Of a stretch of 51,777 nucleotides of DNA, positions 17,614-26,151 are shown piece after piece. The position numbers were made by a program, and so were the translations under genes. The stretch is from Pedobacter glucosidilyticus (GTDB taxonomy: Bacteria; Bacteroidota; Bacteroidia; Sphingobacteriales; Sphingobacteriaceae), in assembly GCF_002483235.1 (NCBI RefSeq), contig NZ_DLHN01000033.1, forward strand, positions 1-51,777. The letters run 5' to 3'. Within the stretch, counting starts at the first letter, position 1. Each line of letters begins with the position of its first letter. The notes under the pieces are model-generated. The model made no database searches. It saw only the letters and a list, made by a program, of their open reading frames with translations, and was not told the origin of the DNA.

Positions 17614-17943
17614 ATGATATATCCTAATTCAATACATCTAGTTCTCAAAATATACTTTGCTATTTTTTTAATTCTTCTATGTATCATCATTCCAGAAAAA
17701 GCATTCTCAGGCAGATGTACAGGCTCCTCAAATTGTAGCGCTTGTACCACTTGCAATTACTGTAAACATTGTAACGTATCCGGCGGCTCTTGTGGCGTTT
17801 GTAATTCCTCAATAAGTAAGAAGTTTAATACTCCAAAAAATAACTCTTTTTTCAATAGACCTTCAACTTATCTATGGTATGGTGTAGCTTCTTTAGGAAT
17901 TCTTTTTTTACTATATAAATGGAGAAAGAATAATAAGCAATAG
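17614..17943 (+). CDS. Cysteine-rich small membrane protein
   Basis: A 109-residue protein with an N-terminal signal or membrane segment (residues ~8-30), then a cysteine cluster at about 34-67 (CTGSSNCSACTTCNYCKHC and GGSCGVC, nine cysteines in all), and a second hydrophobic segment near the C-terminus followed by a basic tail (KWRKNNKQ). The cysteines would lie outside the cytoplasm, where they could bind metal or form disulfides. I know similar Cys-rich stretches in Bacteroidota but no defined function. Confidence 0.6.
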   Translation: MIYPNSIHLVLKIYFAIFLILLCIIIPEKAFSGRCTGSSNCSACTTCNYCKHCNVSGGSCGVCNSSISKKFNTPKNNSFFNRPSTYLWYGVASLGILFLLYKWRKNNKQ

Positions 17944-18006
17944 GTTAATCTTAATTATACCTAACGTTTAATCAAATCGTATTTTTTATTTTTTTAATTA
18001 AGTCAG

Positions 18007-18024
18007 TTTACGGTTTCCCGTAAA
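18007..18024. promoter_or_regulatory. Inverted repeat TTTACGG-tttc-CCGTAAA (site 3)
   Basis: Identical over 18 bp to the site at 15821-15838. Two direct copies of TTGTTCAAAA, 12 bp apart, follow at 18050 and 18062. The site lies 150 bp upstream of a tiny membrane-peptide frame and 276 bp upstream of the gene at 18300. Confidence 0.55.
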
Positions 18025-18173
18025 AAGTCATTCTTTAAATACCTTAATTTTGTTCAAAAGGTTGTTCAAAAAACTTAGCTTTTATGATAATAATGGTAAA
18101 TTCTCCTAACTAAAAAACAACCTGATTTTATAATTAAGAAAATAATTTTTATTATTACCCTACACTTTATACT

Positions 18174-18275
18174 ATGAAATATTTCTACACTATCATTACA
18201 CCAAGCCTAATAACCGTTGTCGCAATATTATTACCCTCAATTTTCTACCTAACTACTCAGAAAATTCAATCTTAA
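18174..18275 (+). CDS. Possible 33-residue membrane peptide
   Basis: A short frame encoding an almost wholly hydrophobic peptide (YTIITPSLITVVAILLPS) with a short polar tail, ending 24 bp before the next gene. It resembles a single membrane helix. There is no family support, but its position behind an inverted-repeat site makes it worth listing. Confidence 0.3.
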   Translation: MKYFYTIITPSLITVVAILLPSIFYLTTQKIQS

Positions 18276-18299
18276 TTAACAAATACTAAAAGAAATAAC

Positions 18300-19367
18300 A
18301 TGGACTTTAAAGATGAAGTTAAGCAGTTTGGGCTACGGACTGAAAAAATGATACCTCAAATTCAAACAGAGGAGGCAACCAAAAACGCACTCATCATGCC
18401 TTTTATAAAATTATTAGGTTACGATGTTTTTGACCCTTTTGAAGTAAATCCAGAATTTATTGCAGATATAGGAATTAAAAAAGGCGAAAAGGTAGATTAT
18501 GCCATCATGAAAGATGGTGAGCCTATTATCATCATAGAATGTAAGCACCATTTAGAAAAATTAGACCCACATAACTCCCAATTGTTTAGGTATTTCCATG
18601 TTTGTAAAGCTAAGTTTAGTTTATTAACCAATGGACTACAATATCGCTTTTATACAGATTTAGTGGATGCTAATAAAATGGATGATAAACCATTTTTTGA
18701 ATTTAATATAGCAGATATTAAAGACGCTCAGATAGAAGAATTAAAGAAGTTCCATAAATCGTATTTTGATGTAGAAAATATTTCTAATACTGCTTCCGAT
18801 TTAAAATTCACAAATGAGTTAAAAGCCTTGATTACTTCTGAACTTAAAGAACCTAGCCCTGTGTTTGTAAAACATTTTGCCAGCCAGGTTTATCAAGGAA
18901 AGCTCACAGAGAAAATACTTGCCCAATTTACAGAATTGGTGAAACGCTCTTCGCATCAAGTACTTAATGATGCTATTACTAACCGACTTAAAACGGCATT
19001 GGGGAAAGAAGAAGCTAATAGCAACCAAATAGAAACACAGGTAACAAACGAGCCAGTAATGGCAGCTAATGACCAAACAGTTGTAACTACAGAAGAAGAA
19101 TTAGAAGGTTACCATATTGTAAGGGCTATACTACGCCAAAAAGTAGATGCAAAACGTATCGTTGCTCGTGATGTACAATCTTATTTCGGGATTTTGTTAG
19201 ACGACAATAATAGAAAGCCTATATGTAGATTATACTTCAATAGTTTAAGCAAAAAAACAATAGGAATATTTGGTGAAGGTAGAGTAGAAACGAAGTATGA
19301 TTTAGAAAGCTTAGATGATATTTACAATTATAGTAAGGAGTTAGAGACTGCTGTTTCTAATTATTAA
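18300..19367 (+). CDS. Stand-alone HsdR_N-like nuclease-domain protein (COG4748-like)
   Basis: A 355-residue protein resembling the N-terminal nuclease domain of type I restriction subunits without the helicase. Visible core: NALIMPFIKLLGYDVFDP, then GEKVDYAIMKDGEPIIIIEC with a following Lys, giving the D-(E)xK pattern near residues 65-80, and QLFRYFHV. No HsdM or HsdS gene is adjacent. Relatives of this kind are often found alone and have no proven restriction activity. The C-terminal third, with YHIVRAILRQKV, forms a second domain that I associate with the same COG. Confidence 0.75.
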   Translation: MDFKDEVKQFGLRTEKMIPQIQTEEATKNALIMPFIKLLGYDVFDPFEVNPEFIADIGIKKGEKVDYAIMKDGEPIIIIECKHHLEKLDPHNSQLFRYFHVCKAKFSLLTNGLQYRFYTDLVDANKMDDKPFFEFNIADIKDAQIEELKKFHKSYFDVENISNTASDLKFTNELKALITSELKEPSPVFVKHFASQVYQGKLTEKILAQFTELVKRSSHQVLNDAITNRLKTALGKEEANSNQIETQVTNEPVMAANDQTVVTTEEELEGYHIVRAILRQKVDAKRIVARDVQSYFGILLDDNNRKPICRLYFNSLSKKTIGIFGEGRVETKYDLESLDDIYNYSKELETAVSNY

Positions 19368-19408
19368 ACAACTGATTTTTAGTCATTAGAGTATCTTAAT
19401 CTTTTATT

Positions 19409-19798
19409 ATGAACGATCCAACCCAAAGTAAATACAGACATATAAGCTTTAAAAGTAAGACTCCTTACAGACGTTTTATAAAAGCTGAAGATGAATTAAA
19501 ATCAAGCCATCTTGAATCACAAATGGTAGAGATTCCGGCTCATGGAACTTATGGAGCTTTATTATTTAGACCAGAATGGAAAGCTATAAGGGAAGAGATA
19601 CTGGCAAGAGATAAAAGTTGTATAGTTTGCTATAGTAAAAGCGCTTTACAAGTACATCATAGACAATATCATTTCATAGTAAGAGAGAATAAGTTTAAGC
19701 TCCCTTGGGAATACCCTAAACATCTTCTAATTACCTTATGCGAGAGTTGCCACAGGAGAGGCCATAGTAAATTTAAAGTACCTACTATCAATATTTAA
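19409..19798 (+). CDS. HNH-type zinc/nuclease-like protein
   Basis: A 129-residue protein with a C-terminal HNH-like motif: CIVC near residue 72, LQVHHRQYHF, an Asn/Pro-rich linker, then CESCHRRGH. The two CxxC pairs would hold zinc, and the HH pair sits where HNH nucleases carry the catalytic His. The N-terminal half is not recognised. It lies 41 bp after the HsdR_N-like gene and 9 bp before the next gene, so it may be cotranscribed. Confidence 0.65.
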   Translation: MNDPTQSKYRHISFKSKTPYRRFIKAEDELKSSHLESQMVEIPAHGTYGALLFRPEWKAIREEILARDKSCIVCYSKSALQVHHRQYHFIVRENKFKLPWEYPKHLLITLCESCHRRGHSKFKVPTINI

Positions 19799-19807
19799 TA
19801 ATTAAAA

Positions 19808-20389
19808 ATGGGATTATTTAGTTTTTTTAACCGAAAAAACGGTGCACAAGTAAACAAAGAAGCAATGACACCTGAAACACCACAAACAGTTTTACCTGAA
19901 ATACCAGAAAACATCTTTATTGAAAAGGAAAAACCACAAGCTAATTACACAGAAGAAACAGTAACATCAAATTCAGTAGAAAACGGTATTACTTTATTAT
20001 TTCAGTTTTTAGAAAGAAATCATGAATCTAAAGGTTATGATGATGCGCTGATAAATCCTGATACAACGCATTTACAACAAAACATAGAAGCGTTAAAAAA
20101 TGATCTTGAAAGAACCATCAAGAGAATAAAAACTTTCTATGAGGATTTTATTAGAGAAATTAACTTTCATATAGAAAGCAGAACTAGAAGTGGGATGATA
20201 GATACAGTTGAAGAACTCACTGTTAAAAAAGATACAGCAGTAAGTCACATCCAACAAATTTTAGAAATAGAAGAAGATGCAAAAAACAACAAAGGTTTAG
20301 GGCAAGGTGTGATTATTAGCTATACCAGAGGTTTTAGAAATGGTTTAGCAGCAATATCGCACCATTCTATTATGAAAAGAAACTTTTAA
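19808..20389 (+). CDS. Unknown cytoplasmic helical protein, partner of the DUF4407 gene
   Basis: A 193-residue protein without signal peptide. Residues ~1-60 are polar and Pro/Glu-rich, and the rest is predicted helical (TTHLQQNIEALKNDLERTIK). It ends with a Gly-rich segment (GLGQGVIISYTRGFRNGL). It is followed 9 bp later by the DUF4407 gene, which suggests that the two act together. I do not know the family. Confidence 0.6.
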   Translation: MGLFSFFNRKNGAQVNKEAMTPETPQTVLPEIPENIFIEKEKPQANYTEETVTSNSVENGITLLFQFLERNHESKGYDDALINPDTTHLQQNIEALKNDLERTIKRIKTFYEDFIREINFHIESRTRSGMIDTVEELTVKKDTAVSHIQQILEIEEDAKNNKGLGQGVIISYTRGFRNGLAAISHHSIMKRNF

Positions 20390-20398
20390 ACAGAAGAT

Positions 20399-21403
20399 AT
20401 GAAAAATTGGTGGTTAAAATTCGGTTGTTTCATGACAGGTTACAACTATGGTATTGTTAGAAATTCTAGTGAGGTCTCTGCAAAAGCTGTAAAAAAATAT
20501 ACGTCAGCTATTGTTATTATTTGTATGCTATGGTCTTTTATCGGTTATACTTTTACCAGTAGATACTTACATGGTGATATTTTAGGTTCTTTATTTGGGG
20601 CAATTGTTTTCGTTACCATTATTGTTCAAATAGAAAGACAAATTATTTTATCTATCAATCCAACTAGATGGCTTTATATTTTTCGTGGGATTATTGCTTT
20701 GATGATGGCTATTATTGGGGCTATCATCATCGATCAAATAATTTTCAAAGATGATATAGAATTAGAAAAAAGAAAGTTTATCAGAGAAAGGGTTGATTCA
20801 GAACTTGAATCTAAAACTAAGGAAATTAATAAACTAATTAATGATTTAGAAACAACCATAAAGAAAAAAGAAGAAGAAAAAAAAGAATTGATAAATGAAG
20901 TTACTAAAAGCCCTACAATAACTACTTATGCTACAGAATCTCGAATGAGAAATATAAAAATCACTAAAACCGATGAGATAACAGGGAAACCGATTGTAGA
21001 TGAAAAAACTATACCAGTACCAGTGACAACAAGTCAAAATGTACCAAATCCAAAAATATCTCAAATTGAACCTATAAACGAAAGCATTAAAACCTTTATC
21101 AAACAAAAAGAAACAAAGCAAAATACCTTACTCAATATAAGGCCTCAACTAGAAAAAGAGATAAGTTCCAAAGTAGGATTCTTAGATGAGCTAAAAGTAA
21201 TGCACAGTCTAATTAGTGATTCTGGTGTGGCATTAGTTGTCTGGCTTATCTGGTTTTTCTTTTTACTAGGTTTAGAAATGCTTGTACTTATTAGTAAGTC
21301 AAATGAAAAGGAAAATGATTATGAGAGAACCATCAAACATCAAATGGAATTACAAAATAGGAAGCTAGAATTATTTGCTAAAATGGCAGAGGGAAAAAAT
21401 TGA
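20399..21403 (+). CDS. DUF4407-like membrane protein
   Basis: A 334-residue membrane protein. Hydrophobic segments lie near residues 36-55, 60-80 and 98-118, and one near 275-297. Between them is a long charged region with coiled-coil character (about 125-165) and a polar stretch. The N-terminal pattern (LKFGCFMTGYNYGIV, IERQIILSINP) fits DUF4407, whose function is unknown. The three-helix, coiled-coil, one-helix layout would place the coil on one side of the membrane. Confidence 0.7.
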   Translation: MKNWWLKFGCFMTGYNYGIVRNSSEVSAKAVKKYTSAIVIICMLWSFIGYTFTSRYLHGDILGSLFGAIVFVTIIVQIERQIILSINPTRWLYIFRGIIALMMAIIGAIIIDQIIFKDDIELEKRKFIRERVDSELESKTKEINKLINDLETTIKKKEEEKKELINEVTKSPTITTYATESRMRNIKITKTDEITGKPIVDEKTIPVPVTTSQNVPNPKISQIEPINESIKTFIKQKETKQNTLLNIRPQLEKEISSKVGFLDELKVMHSLISDSGVALVVWLIWFFFLLGLEMLVLISKSNEKENDYERTIKHQMELQNRKLELFAKMAEGKN

Positions 21404-21515
21404 GGTTACTACAATAAAATAAGTTCAATTGGTACATTTTTCTAGATGTTCAAATAATAAAATAATATGAATTTATATTCATCCATCAAAAACATTATCT
21501 AAAATCTATAAAACT

Positions 21516-21665
21516 ATGAGTGCAGCAATTTTAGCAATTAAACCAGGTCCAAAGCCTAAAAAGGAAGATGGAACTCCTGATAAAAGAAGGAGAGTAACGC
21601 CAGAAACTAAGCCCAAACATCCTGACTTAAAACCACATAAGCACAAGCCAGGTGACCAGAAATGA
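21516..21665 (+). CDS. Small basic Pro/Lys-rich protein
   Basis: A 49-residue frame with a short apolar start (SAAILAIKPGPKPKK) and a strongly basic, Pro-rich body ending HKHKPGDQK. It begins 112 bp after the DUF4407 gene. The skewed composition (about a quarter Lys/Arg, many Pro) resembles a nucleic-acid-binding or surface-contact tail. No family recognised. Confidence 0.45.
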   Translation: MSAAILAIKPGPKPKKEDGTPDKRRRVTPETKPKHPDLKPHKHKPGDQK

Positions 21666-21825
21666 CCACTGAATATTCAGGTAGATAAAATATTGTTTTT
21701 CATCAAGTATCACTAAATGGGTAGTGAAAAATCACGCATTTAAATTTTTAAAATTCTTAATAGAGATTTAAAAGTTTCAAGGCTAAAAGTATATATAAAA
21801 AAATAAGAAAGGAGATCATATTATT

Positions 21826-23070
21826 ATGAATGAGCGCTTTATCCAACGAAGACTAGAGCTTAACGTGAAAGAGAGTTTGGGCTTTATTTCTATAAAACAA
21901 TTATGCAATTTAATTGAAGGACATCCTTATGAAAAAAATATATTCAACGTTTTTAAATTAGATTCTATTTTAGACGAGAGTATTACTATAAAAAATATAG
22001 ATACTGTTTTTTATAAAATCCAAAGTATAAAAAAGAATTATCATTACTTTAAAATACAAGCAGAAACTAATCAAATTAGCTTTAAATATGGAAATTATCA
22101 GGTAGAGGGAATTCCTGAGTCTAACCCGTTAATGTTTAGATTTGATGAGTACATTGATCAAAATGGCGAAATCCTTTCTGGGTTAGAAGCATTTGCACTC
22201 TATGAGTCTAAATCGACTTATTTTGATTCTTTTTCTATGACCAAATACGCTAATATGCTTTTTGATAATGATTTAGTTGATTTAGCTAATTATAATCTTG
22301 CTTATTTTAAGAAGGAGTCTAAAAAAAAGGAAGGGTTTAATAAACACAGGTCTTATAGATTAGTGGAACATAATGATGAAATCTTTGTGAGAGGAATAAC
22401 ATCTGGAAATTATAATGAATATGGTGTTGATTTCACCTTTGTTACATCAATGTTATTATTTCATAATTATATGAAACAAAACCCAGGAAATAATTATGCT
22501 ATTTCATTTGCAGCTTTAAATGAATCTAAGATGGAGCTAATACTTTCATCTAATGAAATTAAAGATGCAGGAGACTTTGGTAAAATAAGTTCTGCTATAA
22601 GTGTTTCAACAAATGATCTAGGGAAAGGAGCATTAAGTTTTATAAACATAATAAAGCTACATACTAAGGGTACTGGTATTTATTTGTATCCAGAGAACGG
22701 AGAGCTTGCAAAAAAGAATGTATCAATAAATCACACAACCGGAGTTAATAAGACGTTAGAAATTCTTTCATGTATTGAGGATGTTTATAATTATTCTAAT
22801 TTATTCTTGAACGAATTATCAATTGTAAAAAACATAAAGAACCCCGATGATTTAAGGATAAGAATTTTAAACAAAATTGAGCATCCAAATAGCTCATTTA
22901 AAGATATTAAAAATGATTTAAAGAATATTTTTAGTAAATCTATAAATAATGAAATTACCGACTTTGCAAAACTTTTAGAAATGTGTAATAAAGCAGAGGA
23001 GCTAGATATTAATTATGACTTGAAAGATAAGCTGAGAGTTGTAATTTCTAAAGTTATTCTCAATAATTGA
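21826..23070 (+). CDS. Unknown 414-residue cytoplasmic protein
   Basis: I do not recognise this protein. It has no signal peptide or membrane segment. It contains a central beta-rich part (for example NYHYFKIQAETNQISFKYGN), a SFINIIKLHTKGTGIYLYP segment in the middle, and a helical C-terminal third rich in Asn and Lys. A purine-rich GAAAGGAG lies about 12 bp before the ATG, which is unusually strong for this phylum and supports the start. It may form a set with the next two genes, although 108-bp and 71-bp gaps separate them. Confidence 0.55.
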   Translation: MNERFIQRRLELNVKESLGFISIKQLCNLIEGHPYEKNIFNVFKLDSILDESITIKNIDTVFYKIQSIKKNYHYFKIQAETNQISFKYGNYQVEGIPESNPLMFRFDEYIDQNGEILSGLEAFALYESKSTYFDSFSMTKYANMLFDNDLVDLANYNLAYFKKESKKKEGFNKHRSYRLVEHNDEIFVRGITSGNYNEYGVDFTFVTSMLLFHNYMKQNPGNNYAISFAALNESKMELILSSNEIKDAGDFGKISSAISVSTNDLGKGALSFINIIKLHTKGTGIYLYPENGELAKKNVSINHTTGVNKTLEILSCIEDVYNYSNLFLNELSIVKNIKNPDDLRIRILNKIEHPNSSFKDIKNDLKNIFSKSINNEITDFAKLLEMCNKAEELDINYDLKDKLRVVISKVILNN

Positions 23071-23178
23071 ATTGCCTAGTAATCTAAATTAAGCGATATT
23101 TTTGGATAATTATGATTATGATTTTAAAGTTGAAATCCCATATATTTAAGGCTAGGCCATAAATATTGATAACTTAAA

Positions 23179-24411
23179 ATGATTGGAGAAGAACTTGTTA
23201 TAATGTTTAATAACAAACAGGCATTTTTAGTAAAAGATAAACCACTTAGACTTGAACAATTAGGTTTGTCTGACTATGCAATTAGCAAAGGCTTCAAACT
23301 TCCAGCTTATTGGAAGTTTAAAGTATTAAAGCATCTTGAAGATGAAAAGAAAATAGTTGGTAAAATCATAACCTATTATGTAGGCGAAACAGAATTCGGG
23401 CCTAACCAAATAGAAATTTCAAATAAACTAAGCCAAATAGAACAAGTGACATTTCGCGGTATAGATACTCAAGGACTTATCAATACTTTATTAGGTAAAG
23501 TTCCAATATCTCACCATCCTCCTGAAAGTAATCAATATGAAAAAGTATCTTCCAGTTTTAACACGCCACAGCCTAAGCCACATAAAGAAACGATAACTGA
23601 TACTTTTTTCATTCCATTAAAAGAAGTTTATTTTATCCACGGTGGGGTTACATTTAGCTGTAAGCTAGCCAATTTTCCTAAGCCCTTTGATTTTACTATT
23701 CAAAATGATGATATCAGGGAGGAGTATGATGCTGTAAAAAATTATTTCTCTAATGTCCTTAAAACAAAAAAGATACAAGTATTTGCTACTGTTGAACTTA
23801 CTAACAATGAAGTTACTACAATAGATTCAAAATCGCCTGAAATAGAAAAAATAGATAAAGAAATTATAGATAATGTAAGGTTTGATTATGTAAAAACAAC
23901 TTTGAAAAAGCTAAACATTGAAGTCGATAAGAATTTATTTACTATGGATGAATTCTTTGAAACTTTTACAGATGAAAAGCTTAAATCAAATACTTTCTAT
24001 GAGAACGATGCAAGTTTTTTTGAAGATATATTGAAGATACAAGATACCAAGCATTACAAAAATTTAAGGTTTTTATCTAATAAGCATGCTCATCATATTC
24101 TAAAGCTGAGATTTATCCATAAACCCTTCTCATTCATTTTTTTAATTGAGGGAGAAAAGCATTACCATTTTATATGGGAAACACTTAATACTAAAGAAGC
24201 AACATATATTTGGCATGTTTCAAAAGATCCAAAGCTTCTCAATATGCGAATAGAGAGATTAGAAAATATTTTGAATTTTATAAAGGTAAATGGGAAGACA
24301 GCCTATATAAGTACAGAGGAAGATCCCTTTATCCGGATAGAACATGATTATTCAGCCATTAAAGATGGATTTATAAAATGGAAAAGTAAAATTGAGAGTA
24401 TATTAACATAA
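23179..24411 (+). CDS. Unknown 410-residue protein
   Basis: I do not recognise this protein. The N-terminal ~110 residues are compact (LSDYAISKGFKLPAYWKFKV, FRGIDTQGLINTLLGK). A Pro/Ser-rich linker follows near 115-145, then a beta-rich middle (FIHGGVTFSCKLANFPKPFD) and a C-terminal domain with a His-rich stretch (NKHAHHILKLRFIHKPFS, then HYHFIWETL). The linker suggests two independently folded parts. No signal peptide. The neighbours are the other unknown gene before it and a HhH-GPD-like gene after it. Confidence 0.55.
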   Translation: MIGEELVIMFNNKQAFLVKDKPLRLEQLGLSDYAISKGFKLPAYWKFKVLKHLEDEKKIVGKIITYYVGETEFGPNQIEISNKLSQIEQVTFRGIDTQGLINTLLGKVPISHHPPESNQYEKVSSSFNTPQPKPHKETITDTFFIPLKEVYFIHGGVTFSCKLANFPKPFDFTIQNDDIREEYDAVKNYFSNVLKTKKIQVFATVELTNNEVTTIDSKSPEIEKIDKEIIDNVRFDYVKTTLKKLNIEVDKNLFTMDEFFETFTDEKLKSNTFYENDASFFEDILKIQDTKHYKNLRFLSNKHAHHILKLRFIHKPFSFIFLIEGEKHYHFIWETLNTKEATYIWHVSKDPKLLNMRIERLENILNFIKVNGKTAYISTEEDPFIRIEHDYSAIKDGFIKWKSKIESILT

Positions 24412-24482
24412 CATGAGATTAATTCTTTATCACCATTAGCTAATTTAATGTGTGAATAATTACAATTTAAACCTATGCAAAA

Positions 24483-25070
24483 ATGGAAAACAAGCATGCT
24501 GAAAAGTCAGAAACAGTACCTAAAACAATTTATGATAAAGATTTCGAACTTTTAGAGAAAGATTATATACTTAATTATCAACATGATTTAACCCAAAAAT
24601 TAGATGCGGATAAGAGTGATTTTGATCAAAACCGACTCAATGAAATTGTGTTATGGAAGGTAAATAGATATGCGAAATTTGATGAGGAGTTAATCACAAC
24701 GCTGAATTCAATAAGTCCTGAAGATGAACAGATTGACCTAGAAAAAACGAAGCATATTCTCAAACTACTATTAAATACCAAAGGTGTGCAATTGGCTATG
24801 GCCTCTACCATTTTAAGATTTAGAAATCCTAAAGTCTATCAAATCATTGATCAAAGGGTTTTCAGAATTATTTATCCAGAGAAAGAATTAAAGACTACTA
24901 CCTACCAGAATGAAAAACTTATAGAAAAGCAAATTCAATTATATTTAACCTATCTACAGGATTTAAGAGAAGCTTGTTCAATGCTAAATATTGATTTTAA
25001 AGAAGCAGATAGAGTTTTATTTATGGCAGATAGAAGAGTAAATGAAAAAATACCTTTAAAAAATTATTAA
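24483..25070 (+). CDS. HhH-GPD-like protein (DNA glycosylase fold)
   Basis: A 195-residue protein. The segment VLWKVNRYAKF, then LLNTKGVQLAMASTIL, then RNPKVYQIIDQRVFRI resembles the helix-hairpin-helix and catalytic-Asp region of HhH-GPD base-excision enzymes, in which a Gly-Val hairpin is followed by a conserved Asp (here in IIDQR). No iron-sulfur cysteines are present. A glycosylase activity is not shown by the sequence. It may act on DNA, perhaps with the two unknown proteins before it. Confidence 0.6.
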   Translation: MENKHAEKSETVPKTIYDKDFELLEKDYILNYQHDLTQKLDADKSDFDQNRLNEIVLWKVNRYAKFDEELITTLNSISPEDEQIDLEKTKHILKLLLNTKGVQLAMASTILRFRNPKVYQIIDQRVFRIIYPEKELKTTTYQNEKLIEKQIQLYLTYLQDLREACSMLNIDFKEADRVLFMADRRVNEKIPLKNY

Positions 25071-25167
25071 TGAGTTGATCAGGTTGGGTATATAGGTACA
25101 GAATACTCATAAATCCTTTCATTTCCATTAAAAATATCTTTATAATTACAATAAATTAAATCAGCCT

Positions 25168-25389
25168 ATGATAAATTTCTTTATGATAGCCTTCTTTACT
25201 TTAAGCAGTGGTTTTTTAAAGCTACAAGCACAAGAAAAGCTAATGGTCAATAATATAAATGGAGCTGCATCATACCTTAACAAACTTTCATTTATTACAA
25301 ATTCCAAAACTATATTTTATCCTTCCTGTAGGTTAGTGCAGGTTAAGGATAGCGCATATTATGAATCTATAGTGCGGAATCTGCTATAG
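25168..25389 (+). CDS. Small secreted protein or gene remnant
   Basis: A 73-residue frame with a plausible signal peptide (ending LKLQAQ) and a short mature part. It could be a truncated remnant, since a foreign-looking stretch begins right after it. No family recognised. Confidence 0.35.
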   Translation: MINFFMIAFFTLSSGFLKLQAQEKLMVNNINGAASYLNKLSFITNSKTIFYPSCRLVQVKDSAYYESIVRNLL

Positions 25390-25677
25390 GATAGGGATAT
25401 TTACTAGTTACCTGCAAGCCTAAAAAACGACACACCAAGAATGAACGACAGAATTAAACATAAAGTGACGGGACAATGAACCACCAGACAGCCGACCCAA
25501 AAGCCAACGCTTCTGTATTTTTATTTTTTCACACCGCACATTTTTTAAAAACAATTTTTTCCCACCGCACAAATGGCACATTTGGTTTTGCCCGACACAC
25601 AAGCCGACCCTTCGCAAAACCAAAAGAGCCATTTTTTGCCAACGCACTATTATATTAATAATCAAAATCATAAGACT
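25390..25677. other. Non-coding left edge of the AAA+ island
   Basis: This stretch has an unusual composition: many CGACACAC, CCGAC and GCCAACGC words and long T-runs. Similar words (GCCAACGC, CGACACAC) reappear at 30486-30560, beyond the last island gene. Reading frames across it are not protein-like. I read it as the boundary of a transferred segment. No tRNA, integrase or transposase is visible. Confidence 0.4.
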
Positions 25678-26130
25678 ATGGCAAGAATAATTTTACAAAA
25701 CGACAATGTAAATCTTGACACGGGAAAGAAGCAAACTGTAACAACTGGCTTCATTAACGACAGAGATATTTTAAAGAAACGTTCTAAAAAATATTTAGAC
25801 TTGATAGCTGGTCTTGATGCTAAGACACTAACCGATACAAAAGGAATGGATGAACTAATGAAAGCAATACAAGAAGAGTTCGGCACAGCCGAACTTACTA
25901 GTTTGCCTTTAGGCATCGTTTCTAAGTGTTTTCTCGGACATCCTTATGAAGTCCATACGCTTGATTTGAGCGGAAGCCAAATCATAAAACATTATAAAAC
26001 CAACGAAACAATGGAAGCAGACTTTGAAAAAGCAAGAACTGTTGCAAAGCATAATGCTTATGCGATGGTTGAAGTTTATAAAGACAAAATCATTTTAATT
26101 CGTGAAGACGGAACAGCCACCAAATTATAA
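25678..26130 (+). CDS. Unknown 150-residue protein, first gene of the AAA+ island
   Basis: I take the ATG at 25678, not 25573, because the extra N-terminal part is low-complexity sequence from the non-coding edge. The protein starts MARIILQNDNVNLDTGKK, has a helical middle (KGMDELMKAIQEEFG) and a C-terminal beta-rich part (PYEVHTLDLSGSQIIKHY, then VEVYKDKIILIREDGT). Cytoplasmic. Followed 21 bp later by the next gene. No family recognised. Confidence 0.65.
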   Translation: MARIILQNDNVNLDTGKKQTVTTGFINDRDILKKRSKKYLDLIAGLDAKTLTDTKGMDELMKAIQEEFGTAELTSLPLGIVSKCFLGHPYEVHTLDLSGSQIIKHYKTNETMEADFEKARTVAKHNAYAMVEVYKDKIILIREDGTATKL

Positions 26131-26151
26131 ATCTTTAAACTCGTAAATAAT

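Noticed and set aside
25573..25677. Longer N-terminus for the first island gene
   Set aside because: The added 35 residues come from low-complexity edge sequence; the ATG at 25678 is a better start.
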